Assembly: GCA_963920575.1 (NCBI GenBank)
Contig: OY986966.1
Span: 7,492,871 to 7,556,870 of the forward strand
Reading direction: 5' to 3'
Origin: Narthecium ossifragum
Taxonomy: Eukaryota; Streptophyta; Magnoliopsida; Dioscoreales; Nartheciaceae
DNA: 64,000 nt
Shown: positions 37,085 through 48,732 of the stretch, piece after piece
Layout of the letters: every line of letters begins with the position of its first letter
How positions within the stretch are numbered: the stretch's first letter is position 1
Notes under the pieces: model-generated
The model's input: only the letters and a program-made list of their open reading frames with translations
Databases searched by the model: none
Told to the model about the DNA's origin: nothing
Translations under genes and position numbers: made by a program

Positions 37085-39225
37085 TGTTTGGAATAGGGAA
37101 AAAGATTGAGGAGTACGTGGGCAATCTCTATAAACTAGAAGAGGAGGGGGGATTAACAAATGAAGATGATATTCTCTTGTGTCAGCCGGAGGGGCAGTTG
37201 GAACGTTTGATGTTGTTGAGAGAAGCACGGGCTACACAACGTGTTCGTAACTCGTAAGGAATGACTTATGTCAGGTGATCGCAATTCTGATTTCTTTCAT
37301 CAGTTAGTGAGAACCCGGGCACATAAATCTAAAATCAAGGAAATTATGGTTGACTCTGGGGAGGTCTTCACAGATCCAAAAGGCTTTGATCTGGCTTTAC
37401 AACACTATGAGAAAGTTTGGGGTGACAATATTATGGTACTTGGTTGCTTACTGCCTGAGTTACCTTCTATTAGTAATATCTGGAAGGATTGGCTGGTTGA
37501 AGAGATTACCATAGAGGAAATTAAGAGCACTGTCTTTAACCTTGGTAAGAATAAATGTCCGGGCCCCGACGGTATTCATGTAGAACTTTTCATAGCTAAC
37601 TGGAGCATCGTGGGAGAGGATTTCAGTGAACTTGTCAAAAATTTCTTTCGATTTTGCAAGCTTCTTCCTGCCTTGAATGAAACACTTATCTTCTTGGTGC
37701 CCAAATGTAAATTCCCGAGAAGAGTTAAGGAGTTTCGACCCATCAGCCTATGTAATGTTGGTTATAAAGTTATAACCTCTATTCTTGCATCTAGACTGAA
37801 AGTTGTTTTAGAAGATTTGGTTGCATTAGAGCAGTCAGCTTTCATTGAGGGAAGGAGTATTCTTGATAGTATTGATGTAGCCCAAGATATACTTAACTCA
37901 ATGGCAGTAACTCCTAAATCTAGAAGTCTCATGGTTCTTAAAGTTGATCTTATATCAGTTTATGATAAGGTTAGCTGAAATGTTTTAGAGGAAATCATGG
38001 TGAGAATGTGTTTTCCTTCACAATGGATAGGATGGGTGATGGCTTGTGTGAGAGGTTCTATGTTTTCATTCATTGTTAATGGAGGTATTCATGCAAAAGT
38101 CAAACCGAAGTGCGTTATCCGGCAAGGTGATCCGTTGTCCCCCTACTTGTTTGTTCTTGTGCATCAAGTGTTGTCCAGAATTCTTGATGCTCCTAGAGCT
38201 TGTCTAGAAGGTCTTCATTTCAAGAAATCAGAGGTAAATGTATCTCATCTTCTTTACGTCGATGATTGCTTGATTGTTTCTCGGGCTACTTGTATGGAGG
38301 CTAGAATGTTTAGGCTGAAGCTAACACATTTTAAGTTGTTAAGTGGCCTTGAGATGAACCCTGCTAAGTCTAGCATAAGGTTCTCGAGGGTGCTTAAAAA
38401 GCAAAGGAAGATTGCAATTTGTGGAATTCTGAAAGTAAGGGTGGCTAAAGACAGCTAGATGTATTTAGGTGCACCGGTTAGTGATAAGAAGCTGAGAGCG
38501 AAGGATTTTGCACCACTGGTTCAGAAGATGGCTGACAAGGTTTTAGATTGGCAAAGAAGAAGGATCTCAGAGGCTAGAAGGGTGACACTACTTAAATCAG
38601 TTCTCCAGAGCATACCAGTCTATGCTATGTTCACTACTGACATTCCCTGCAAGGTAATTTGCCAGATGGAGCAAGTCTGTAGATCATTTTTGTGGCAAGG
38701 TAGGCGATCGGGCTTTAGTTCGGTTTCTTGGGAGGATGTATGTAAACCCAAAGAGCTTGGGGGTTTAGACATGAAGGATTTCTCATTGTGGCAAACGACA
38801 CTGAAGATGAAGAGGGTTGCGACATTCTTGGAGGAGGAGAACATTTGGACAAGGATTGCAGTTGTGAAGTATCAGTAGATAGGTAACCTTCCTGTGATCT
38901 CAAATAACAAGGGATCCTCACATTGGAAATCAGTCAGCAAAGCTATGGGTGACTTGAGGTTGGGATTGAAGTGAACTCCAGGGCAGAACATCATGATTAA
39001 TGTAATGCAAGATAGGTAGGTTTTGGATGAGGCTTTAGCTATGAAGCCTAATTTATGCAAGGGAGGCTTGGAGACTCTAACGATTGGAGACCTGATGAAT
39101 AGACATGGGTGGAATAAGGATCTATTGAAAGAATTCCTTCACCAGGACATTGTCAAAGCAATTGTGGCACTACCAGTACAGAGGAATCAGCTAGACAAGG
39201 TGACTTGGGAATACAATGGTGTAGC
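37085..39225 (+). mobile_element. LINE (L1 clade), reverse transcriptase part, interrupted
   Basis: One reading frame, broken by stops, encodes a LINE ORF2 from the linker after the endonuclease through the reverse transcriptase. It shows DRNSDFFHQLVRTRAHKSKI (37268), NKCPGPDGIHVELF, FRPISLCNVGYKVITSILA, QSAFIEGRSILD, LKVDLISVYDKVS, IRQGDPLSPYLFVL, LLYVDDCLIV (catalytic YxDD) and YLGAPVSDKKLR. The frame persists through stops at 37976, 38456, 38876, 38972 and 39017. The sequence stops dead at 39225, where an LTR begins; the rest of the LINE resumes at 49398. The 5' end (near 37085) is truncated. Confidence 0.88.
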
Positions 39226-40922
39226 TGATAGCGCTTGAAAAGTGTCGCAGCTTAAAGCGCACAATCAAAATTACAAATCTATATTCGAACTTCAAACTAA
39301 CTACTTTGGGGGTAGATAGCACTGAATCCGAGTCGAATCCACAGGAAATGCGTAGGAAAATAATTAAACTACTAAACTCAATCTAAGTATTCCTATCAAT
39401 AAAATGAGAAAAGATTCAAAATTAAAATTAAACTAACTTTATACTAAAGGATTGATATATATGAGAAAAAGTATCAAGGAATTCTTAATCAATAACTAAG
39501 ATTCTACCAGGTCTTCCTAAGATTAGAACGGGCAAACCAAACTGAATGGTTTTCTTAATGGTTGATAGGTGAATGGCCAATTCTCCCTATCACTCAACAA
39601 GTTCCGGTTAGGATCCCTTGTCGGTGAGAGCAATTATTTAAAAGTCAGTGACCTAATGATTAGTTATGATCACTACTAATAAATCCTCTGATTATGATAA
39701 ATTCATCGCGAGAAAATAGTATAATATGGATTTAGGTGTAAGATCAAGATGGTTCTAGCACCTTGATGTCGCAAAATATAATGTATCAAGGATTAGCAGT
39801 TACCCTAGTGGTTCTACATTATGAAATCTCTAATATTGAATTAAGATGAATAACGGATTAAGAGTTGGTCATAATGGTTCTAGCATTACGTGTAATGGTC
39901 ATAGCATCACAAGACTCTTAATCTCGAGAAGAAAATCCTCACATCCATGGTTCTAGCATGAATATTTTGATTAGAATCTCTAATCTCAAGTCCTAACATG
40001 CTCAAGACCTAGACCTAGGGCATAAATAAACAAATCATTCATCTACTCATAATAAAATCACACCAAGTTCATAAAGAAATTAAGATCAATCCATACAAAC
40101 CATTCAAAGAGGTATACAAGCCGTAAATCTTAGGAATCCCTAATAGAAACCCTATTTACATCATAAGAATCCCATGGCGATGAATTTAGCTACTCATCTT
40201 GAGGGTTTGATCCATAGATGAAGGTTGATGAAACTCTTCCGCCATGAATTTCCTCCTAAAAGATTCTAAAAAAGAAAAGTTAAAAAGAGGAAAAAGAAAC
40301 TAAGAAAGAGTGCTCCCTCTTCTTAGCCTCCAAGCAGCCAAAAGAGAGTCTCGAGAGCCCCCCAAAAGCCCAAAATGATGTCTATTTATAGCCTAGGTAT
40401 CCCCTTAACTCGGATTAGATCTGGGCCTTTGATTTTGCTTAACTGTTGTTAAATGATCAATCTTCATAGGGTGAAAATTGATCATTTAGTCTTCTATTGT
40501 TCGCTGCTCCCCGTAAAGGATCGATCATTCCTATAAGAGATGATCGATCATTTCCTTGTATCCTTGGTCACGCTCCGTGGGTGATCGATCATTCTATGGA
40601 GGAAGATCGATCTCTTCAAACCTTGCTCTCTGTCACTGTTGACGTACATAGATGATCGATCCTTTCATGCTTGCTAATCGATCCCTTCATGCTGTGCTCT
40701 CTGTCAGGTTAGTGCATATAAATGATCGATCTTCTCATTCTGTGATGATTGATCATTTATGCTGAAATTGTTTTAATGCGCTCATTTTAGCTCCAAACTT
40801 GATCTAATCTTCGCTGAGGGTCCTAATACCTTAAATGGAGAGAAGACAATCAAAATAGTATTACTCGGAGACTAACGAGACCCAATTAAAAAGGCGATTT
40901 ATGCACTTTTCACGTCTTATCA
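39226..40922 (-). repeat. LTR C, 3' LTR of the non-autonomous Tat-like element
   Basis: The 1697-bp LTR runs from TGATAGCGCTTGAAAAGTG to GCACTTTTCACGTCTTATCA. Its first 670 bases are almost identical to LTR F (48733-49397). GATCGATC-type palindromes with ATGATCGATCAT flanks cluster at 40450-40770. Confidence 0.88.
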
Positions 40923-40940
40923 CACCCCTCAATTTGATCT
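40923..40940 (-). other. Polypurine tract next to the 3' LTR
   Basis: On the minus strand it reads AGATCAAATTGAGGGGTG, immediately before the LTR start TGATAAGACGTG. Its position and purine content fit the plus-strand priming site of an LTR retrotransposon. Confidence 0.7.
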
Positions 40941-41429
40941 TTGCTAGTCCTCGAGCAAAGTAAGACAAAAGTAAAAATAAAGCAGTAAACCTAACTAGTC
41001 ACTTTCATAGGTCTCACGATTACACTTAGCATATGTAACAAGCCTTTAAACCCCTGGGTGGCCCCAGTGGAGGAGTTATAGTCTCCTGAGAGTTTCTAGT
41101 GATGATACCCACAAACATCTATACATCCCCTTGACATATTATTATAAATCAATTACAATATTCATTAATTCTAATGCATCAAATAGAAATACTATCTATA
41201 AATATATTTTTTAACTCATAATCACATAAGAATAAAGTAAATTAAAACAGGTCATAACACATCTCTAATACTTCAATATATCTAATCATGATTCAAAAAT
41301 AACTTTAACACTCTAGTCTGTGAATAATATTCAACATGCATCGGAGTATCCATTATATCCACGCATTCAACCATTCAAGATTACAATCCTAAGTAACCAC
41401 ATATTTTCCTCTATCACATAGCAATCTCT

Positions 41430-41522
41430 TTTTTCTTTTCTTTTTTTCTTTTCTTTTTCTTTCTCTTTCTTTTTTTTCCCCTTTTTTCATTTTTTTAATT
41501 TCTTTTTTCTTTCTTTTTCTCA
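41430..41522. repeat. Pyrimidine-rich low-complexity tract
   Basis: About 90 bases of T/C-rich sequence (TTTTCTTTTC type) in the non-coding interior of the Tat-like element. Confidence 0.8.
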
Positions 41523-42845
41523 AGGAAATTCAACCGGTTTACGCGAAAAACATGCTGGTCAGGAACATTGGCCGGTTACTAATTATGAAATCCTCATTTT
41601 CTTTCTTTCAGGGAGTTCAACCGTTTTACCCGAACACGCTGACCAGGCATCCTGCCCAGTTACTATGTTGAAAACCCTACACTTTTCATACAAATACGTT
41701 TTGTGAATAGAAAATTGCATGTGTTTATATATCTTCTTTGACATGACAGAGAACTGTAAATCTATCCTATTCTCATGCTCAGAATCTAATTTCAACTCCT
41801 AAACATGTGAAAGTGCTCAAATGCATTAAGATATGTCAAGTCATTCCTAAATCATGATAAAAGTGTTAAAGTATAGAGATAATGCCATGCATAGCTAAAT
41901 TTACTAAATCTTATATGACATATAAATTTCTGAATAATTCATAAGACAGATTTCTAAATTAAGCATATTTATCAATAAGTGTCATAATTTCATACTTTTG
42001 ACATAATCTAAGGGATGTATAATAGTTGGTTATCATAAAATAAATAAATAAACCTGAATTTCTAGAATTCTACCCCGCAACTTAAATGTAATTGTCTGCA
42101 ATTACACTAAGTTATAAAAATAAAGCAATAAAAAAAGGGTAGAGATAACCATAATGAATGCCCATAATGGTGGTTCATGGTATGCAAGTGGCATGTGGGA
42201 CGCGTATCGTTGCTCGACGTTATTCAATGGATAGCATATAGTCCTGTAAAATGGTAGAGAGAGGATACCACATGATTGCAAATGTGGAAAGAAATAAACG
42301 TTGAACGTCAAGAAAAAAAAAATTTGGCAGCATATCCTCTATGTATTCATGAAGAACTCTGACAATACAAGATTTGCATGTATAACAAGCCACACAAATG
42401 CATCCACATATATCATTAACCACATAGCTGCATCCTAATACAATCATCCACACATTCACATCCACATCCACAGGGCACACCCCCCATAGTCAAAATTCAT
42501 CATGTATAACTATAGCAGAAAGATGGGCATACATGATTTAAATTTAACTGTCCTCAAAAGGACACAAAATATCACTAAACCAACCGCACAAAATGCTTAT
42601 CCACATATGACATGATCCTAGGTACAAGACGTCTAAAAGATGCGCACACAAAACAAGCAAGACATAGGAAACATGCAAACAGGATCGCTCATGGACGAGG
42701 CGCATAAGGAGCATGAGGTCGAAAGGCTACGATGCTACGATCGGCTGGGGTGCTCGGTCCTTTTCAAGAAAAAAAAATTGATCCTTAGAGCTTAAGGCCT
42801 AAAATTGCTCGTGCCCTCTTTTGTTTTTATATATATCACCCCTCG

Positions 42846-43195
42846 CAAATGATCGATCATCCCAGGGAGCGATGATCGATCATTTACCACGTATCAGCAT
42901 CCCCTGTGATCTCGGGTAAGATGGAAATGATCGATCATCAGGGGAGTGATGATCGATCATCAGGGGAGTGATGATCGATCCTCCAAGAACACCCTCTCTG
43001 ACACAACTAAAACACAAAACTGATCGATCATCCTATCGTGGTAGGATCGATCATGTTTAACCCCATTGTGTGCCCTATGGTGATCCCGAAAATGATCGAT
43101 CCTCAAGGTGTTGATGATCGATCATATAAATCCCCATGTTCTGTCTCCAAAAGTGAACAAAAATGATCGATCATGGGACGTGATGATCGATCCTT
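42846..43195. repeat. Cluster of about a dozen GATCGATC palindromes
   Basis: In the interior of the Tat-like element, words of the type ATGATCGATCAT recur about a dozen times in 350 bases. They are mostly in pairs 15-25 bases apart (for example 42846-42890, 42926-42980, 43020-43055, 43090-43125 and 43160-43192). Each core is a palindrome, and each pair is also an inverted repeat. Confidence 0.85.
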
Positions 43196-43524
43196 AGCAT
43201 AAAAACGTCAGAACAAACTGACAATCTGGGAATTAGGTCTCTAACCACATATGCATTAATACTAACCCCCAGGGCATCTAAACTGAAGTAAAAACACCCC
43301 AGTCTATCAGTCAATACAAAGAATCCAGTAACGACAATTACGACATTATCAAACCATCAAGCAAAGACCAACTTGCACACATAAAATCAAACATGCAAAT
43401 AATTAAAAAACAAGCAAGCATGCAAAGAAGAAATTTTCAAATAAACAAATTAAAATCAAAGCAAAGATGGGTTGCCTCCCACCAAGCACTTGGTTTAACG
43501 TCTCGAGCTCGACACAATGCAAGC

Positions 43525-45220
43525 TCAGCTAAAGTTGAATTTGAGTGGTCGGTGGTTCCATGTAAAGAAGTAGATAGATTGAAGAATGAAGAAGATATGC
43601 AAACATAATTCATCAAAGAAGAAAGACAGGTCCCAGGTAATAAAATCATTAAAAATTTTAGTCAGTGGCCAATCACCATCCTGCAAATCATGTGTTTCAA
43701 TAAATCTGTCCATCATCAGATAGGCTTCTGGTGGCCTATGGTTTAAAGTATAGAAATACATGCATTGAAGGATGGAGATGAGGTGCAAATATGATTTATC
43801 AAAGAAGAAAGGAGAATTTATAGCAAATAATTCATTATAAGCTTTAGGCATTGGCCAATTGTCGTCCTTCAAGCCATGGATTTCAATAAATAGAGTCATC
43901 ATCAAGTGCTCTTTTGACGGCCGATGATTTAAAGTATAGAAATACATGGTCCGAAGAAGAGTAAAGCTATGCAAACATGCTTCATCAAAGAAAAAAGGGA
44001 CTGTTCATAACAAACAAAGTACTTGAAAGACAAGAAGTCTTGCATAAGTCTTTGATGAAGCTACAATCAAATTCAGCATGACTTAAGAAATTCGGAAAAA
44101 CAAGGTTTGGTACCTCGCAATGTTCAACAAGTGTGAATGAAGTAAAGGGTAGAGACTCAAAGTGAGGTTTCCTAAAGGAGATCTCACAAGGATCCTCCAA
44201 GTCATCACATACATCATCCATCACATCAAAGACCGACATGTGATTTTTACATGAAACTTCATCAATATATGTATCAAGATTAGATAAGGCCTCATAAAAA
44301 GCTTCATATACCGGCCAATTAATATCATCAGAATCATCCTCCTCAAGGTTTGATATATTCTCAGAAAAACCTACATAGACCAGCGACACAATATCACATG
44401 AATCATTATCAAAATAAGGTATCTCCTCATGAAAAGCTTCATAAATTGGCAAGTTGAAATCAAATGATTCATCCTCAATATTAGGTATGTGCTCGTGGAA
44501 AGCTTCATAAACCGGCATAATAACATCATCATGACTCACGGGAGGTATCAAATCATGCATGCATTCATCAATACTATTATCATCAAGAAACACCGGAGGC
44601 ACCGATTCATTCACATCACAAGGCGTAATATCATCTAAAGTATCACGAACCGGTAATTCCTCAAAAGGAATCTTATCGTTGCATGCATCATAAGCATTGG
44701 TAAGATGAGCATCATAAGCATTATCATCAACATTAGGTGGCACTATCTCATTCACACAACCATCAACCTCATCATAATATGAATCCATCAAAGAAGCTAG
44801 TTGTCCAATGCAAGCTTCTATATTGGCTAATGATTGCGAGTGAGAATGTAGAATTTGGATAAGAATCCTTTCATCTAAAGATGGATCTACTTGTGCTTGT
44901 AGTTCAAAGGGACTGAGATGCTCATACCAATGTTGGGGTGGTGGGTATTGTGTTTGAGGAAGATAAGATTGTTCAAAATTAGGTGCAAAGTATTGGTATG
45001 GTATGCTTGAATCTTGTGGTTGAACATTATGAGGATAGTAACATTGGAATTATCAATATGGGTATGAATGAGCACTCAAATCTGGATCATAAGTGTATGA
45101 ATGCGAATCATATGTCGGGTTTGAGAAATCATATGTATCATTAATATAAGCGGGTGCATATTTAGATGGTAAAAACTAATCGTTCAACGTGGCACCCGAT
45201 GGTATATAATTATCGGCCAT
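43525..45220 (-). pseudogene. Unrecognised ORF with acidic and 62-residue repeats in a Tat-like element
   Basis: The ATG is at 45220-45218 (start MADNYIPSGATLND) and one frame runs to 43985 with two internal stops (after MADNYIPSGATLND and after SYPY), about 411 codons. The first third is Tyr/Pro/Gln-rich. A helix follows (DERILIQILHSHSQSLANIE), then an acidic stretch with four diverged repeats of the type PVYEAFHEHIPN/PIYEAFHEEIPYFDND. A frameshift in a T-run near 43985 leads into 43974-43525. That part holds three units of about 62 residues with the pattern FFFDxxxLHxxxIL, YFYTLNHRP, LMMxxFIExH, WPxxK. I do not recognise a domain. It sits where gag-pol would be, so the element depends on others. 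LTR D inserted over its start codon. Confidence 0.7.
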
Positions 45221-46901
45221 TGATGGGACGTGGAAAGTGTCGCGGCTTAACGCGCCCGATCAAAATTACAAATTTATAATCAAACTCCTAACTAACTATC
45301 TTTGGGGGTAGCTAGCGGTGAGTCCGAGTCGTATCCACAGGGAATGCGTAAGGAAACAATTAAACTACCAAGCTCAATCTTAAGTGTTCTTACAAGGATA
45401 ATAAAAGAAATGGTTTTTGGGTTTTATGATAAGAAAACTAAAAAAGCATGTAAATGACTCAATAGACAGAGAGAGGTCCTAGGGAATCCCAATCCGGATT
45501 AGGCTCAATCGTAGCTTTCTAATGGATCAAGATGCGCAATCCTATCGAGACACTACAAAATCGACTACCTTGTAGCTAACAAAGGTCGTCGCTAACGAAT
45601 AGCCGGTTAAAGACTATCCGTCGCACTAGGTGTATGCTAGAAAGTCGACGATCGAGGGATTAGCTTTGATCATCGCCAACGAGAGGTCGGGTTAGGATCA
45701 TCTCGTCGCAAGGAATCGGGTTGTATGGAATATGGTAATGGATCGAGGTGGTTCTAGCATCTCGAGTCCAAAACACTACAAAAGATAAAATAGATGCTAG
45801 GTTAGATGTGAATTGGAGTGGTTCTAGTACAACCAAGTCCCTAACATAGAGCCAAGACTCCCTTCAACACAAGTGGCTATGGTTCTAGCACAACCTACTC
45901 ATTGGGGAATATCAACAAACACCTATTGGGCACAAGGTTCTAGCTTATGCATACCAAAAAATTCATCCATCCAACATTAGAATCCAATTACAAAGGTATA
46001 GAAATGAAGAATAAATTCATACAACTTGTCTCATAAGGATTACAACATCCAAATCCAAAGAAAACTACAAATAAAACCTAAAACATCATGGTATTCCACT
46101 AAGTAAATAGATTAGCTACTCATCTTTGATGGAGAAGCCATGGAGAAGAGATGGATCCTTCTCTTCTTCATCAATCCCCTTCCTCTGGGATGAGAGCTTC
46201 CTTCCTTGCCCAAGGGGGGTTGCCCCTTTCCTTAGCCTCTTCTTCTCCAAAAGAATCCCCAATAAGAGCCCAAAGTTTGGTATTTATAGCCCTCAAGCTT
46301 CTCCCCTTCGGATTACATCTAGGCCCTTCATTTTGCTTAACTGGCATTGAAAGATCGATCTTCTAGGGGTGAAGATCGATCTTTTCATCCTTTATAATCG
46401 GCTGCGCCCGCGGAAGATCGATCTTCTATAGGGAGAAGATCGATCTTCTATAGGGAGAAGATCGATCTGTTGAATTATTGCTCTCTGTCATCTCTACTAT
46501 AGTACAAAGATCGATCTTTTATACACAGAAGATCGATCTTCTTTTCTGCATATTATCTCTTTTGCCACTCAGCACTGTGCATTGGTACCAAAAATGCTAT
46601 AGCTTCATCTAGGAAACTCAGAATCATGAACCGTAAAATTCTCCATAAAGTAGACTTCCAGAGTTTTCCAATCATATATGGCGCATTATCGGATTCTTTC
46701 TGAGAAGGTACAGTTTAATCTTTGAAGTTGACCCATGCACCAAAATGTGCTCGAATAGGCTCATTTACGCTCCAAAGTTGATGTAACTTCTTTTGAGGGC
46801 TCTTGTACCTGAAATATCATGAAGATTATTAGAAATACCTTACTCGAAGACTAATAAAGGTAAATTAAGGGGTTAATTTGTGTACTTTTCACGTCTCATT
46901 A
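45221..46901. mobile_element. Solo LTR D, Tat/Retand-like, TSD GCCAT
   Basis: The LTR begins TGATGGGACGTGGAAAGTG and ends CTTTTCACGTCTCATTA, with the final CA mutated to TA. GCCAT flanks it at 45216-45220 and 46902-46906. It is close to LTR B. Seven GATCGATC-centred palindromes of the form GAAGATCGATCTTC lie at 46350-46540. The duplicated target contains the start codon of the accessory ORF, read on the minus strand. Confidence 0.9.
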
Positions 46902-46958
46902 GCCATGTATAGCTAATTAATTAAACAAGGACCGAGCAAAAAGTTAGGAATACGTTAC

Positions 46959-48481
46959 TGACACGATTTGAAAAGTATCGTGGTCTTAACAAGAACGCCA
47001 AAATTAGAAATTTATAATCCGAATCACTAACTAATTACTTTATGGGTAGATATCAATGAGTCTGAGTCGGTCCGCAGGGAAAAGAAGTATTAAGTCTAAT
47101 TACCTCGTATAGTTCTAAAGCAAAAGTTAAGGAAAGGGAATGATTTTGGTCTTTAAACTACTCTTAACTCGAATTAAACTAAATCGGGAGAATAATATTA
47201 TGAGAATAAGCTAGGAATTTCTAATCCGTAATCAATAACTATCTAGGTTTTCCTAGAATGAGAGCAAATCCATATATCATAGATGGTTTTTCAAAAGTTG
47301 ATAGGAGAATGGCTAGATTTATCTATCACTCAATAAAGATTCGTAAGAAGTCTTCATTGAAAAGACTAGCATCAAAGAATGGAAACTTGGTGAATAGCTC
47401 AAAGTGGTTCTAGCACTTCGAGGAAGCCAGATCAATAAAAGTAAAGAATAAATGATAGGTTAAGAATATAGGTCTCAGTGGTTCTAGTACTAAGGTAGTG
47501 GTTCTAGCACTCCTATAATCTTAATTTAGGGTTTAGGATTCATAAACATAGATCAATCATGATTCTAGCATGAAAGTATCATGAAACAACTCCATCCCTA
47601 GTGTCTAACATGCACAAGACCTAGATCGAGGCATAAAAGAGCAAAATCAACACCAATGAGATATGGAAATATGAGATTTATCCATTAAAAACCATCCAAA
47701 GAGTACATGCTCCAATCCATAGGAAACCCTAGATAAGAGCTCTAATACATCATAGAAATCCCAAGACTAGAGCTTAGTTACTCATCTTAAAGAGAAGACC
47801 CGCCGATGAAAGTTGATGAAACGCTCCACCCATGGATCCAATCTTCAGATTCTAACCTAGAGTTTTGAGAAGAAGCAAAGGAAAAACCCTAGGAGATGAA
47901 GAAAATTCGTCTATGGAGACCCCCCCAAAAATCCTCCAAAGAGGGTCTATTTATAGGCTTTAGTAAACCCTAACCCGGATTAGATCTCAGCCATTGATAT
48001 TTCCCGCAGCGTTAAATGAGATCAATCTTCCTTTGAAAAAGGATCGATCTTCTTCCTTCCGTGAACTCAGAATCTGGATTTTGCTCGACCAAGATCGATC
48101 TTCTTGGAAAACGGATCGATCTTCTTTTCACGGATGACTGACGCTTCCAGGTTCGAATTTATCTCCTTTGGAGTAGATCGATCTTCTTGAAAAGAGGTCT
48201 CTGTCACAAAAGCAGATCGATCTGGATTGGATCAGATCGATATGGATTTATTCACTTTGAATGCTTCTTGCTGGTATGATTAGATCGATCTTCTTTTCAT
48301 CCCAGATCGATCTGGTTTGTACAGAATTGTCAGAATCACATCGTTTTAGCACCAAACTTGATCTAATCTTCATTGAAGGCTCTTATACCTGAAATACATC
48401 ATAGACTATTAAAATAGCCTTGCTCGGAGACTAACATGACCTAGTTAAAAGGGCGATTTGTGCACTTTTCACACGTTATCA
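46959..48481. mobile_element. Solo LTR E, Tat/Retand-like, TSD GTTAC
   Basis: The LTR begins TGACACGATTTGAAAAGTA and ends GTGCACTTTTCACACGTTATCA. GTTAC flanks it at 46954-46958 and 48482-48486. It is closest to LTR A. About nine GATCGATC-type palindromes lie at 48020-48320. It is inserted in the 5' untranslated interior of the non-autonomous element. Confidence 0.9.
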
Positions 48482-48708
48482 GTTACAAGGGGTTGGTCCA
48501 AGCACGAGACGTCCGTCGTCGACTGTAGACCGTTGATTCTCATCACGTCGGCGTCTCCTAACAACAAGAAAATATAGCAATGTAAGTACGAATATCTTTA
48601 TTTTATTTTTTTCTTCTTTTTTTTAAAAATATGAAACAAAATTTAAACTAGATATACTTATACGAAATATTAGACTAAGCAAAGCAATTCAATCATCTCA
48701 TATAGCAC

Positions 48709-48732
48709 TCCCCGACAACGGCACTAAATTTT
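48709..48732 (-). other. Primer-binding site of the Tat-like element
   Basis: On the minus strand it reads AAAATTTAGTGCCGTTGTCGGGGA directly after the 5' LTR end. It resembles the TGGCGCCGTTGCCGGGGA site widespread in Tat/Athila-type elements, with a few changes. Confidence 0.7.

Noticed and set aside
46126..46366. ORFs of 71-74 codons
   Set aside because: LTR D counterpart of the LTR B ORFs; not conserved in frame.
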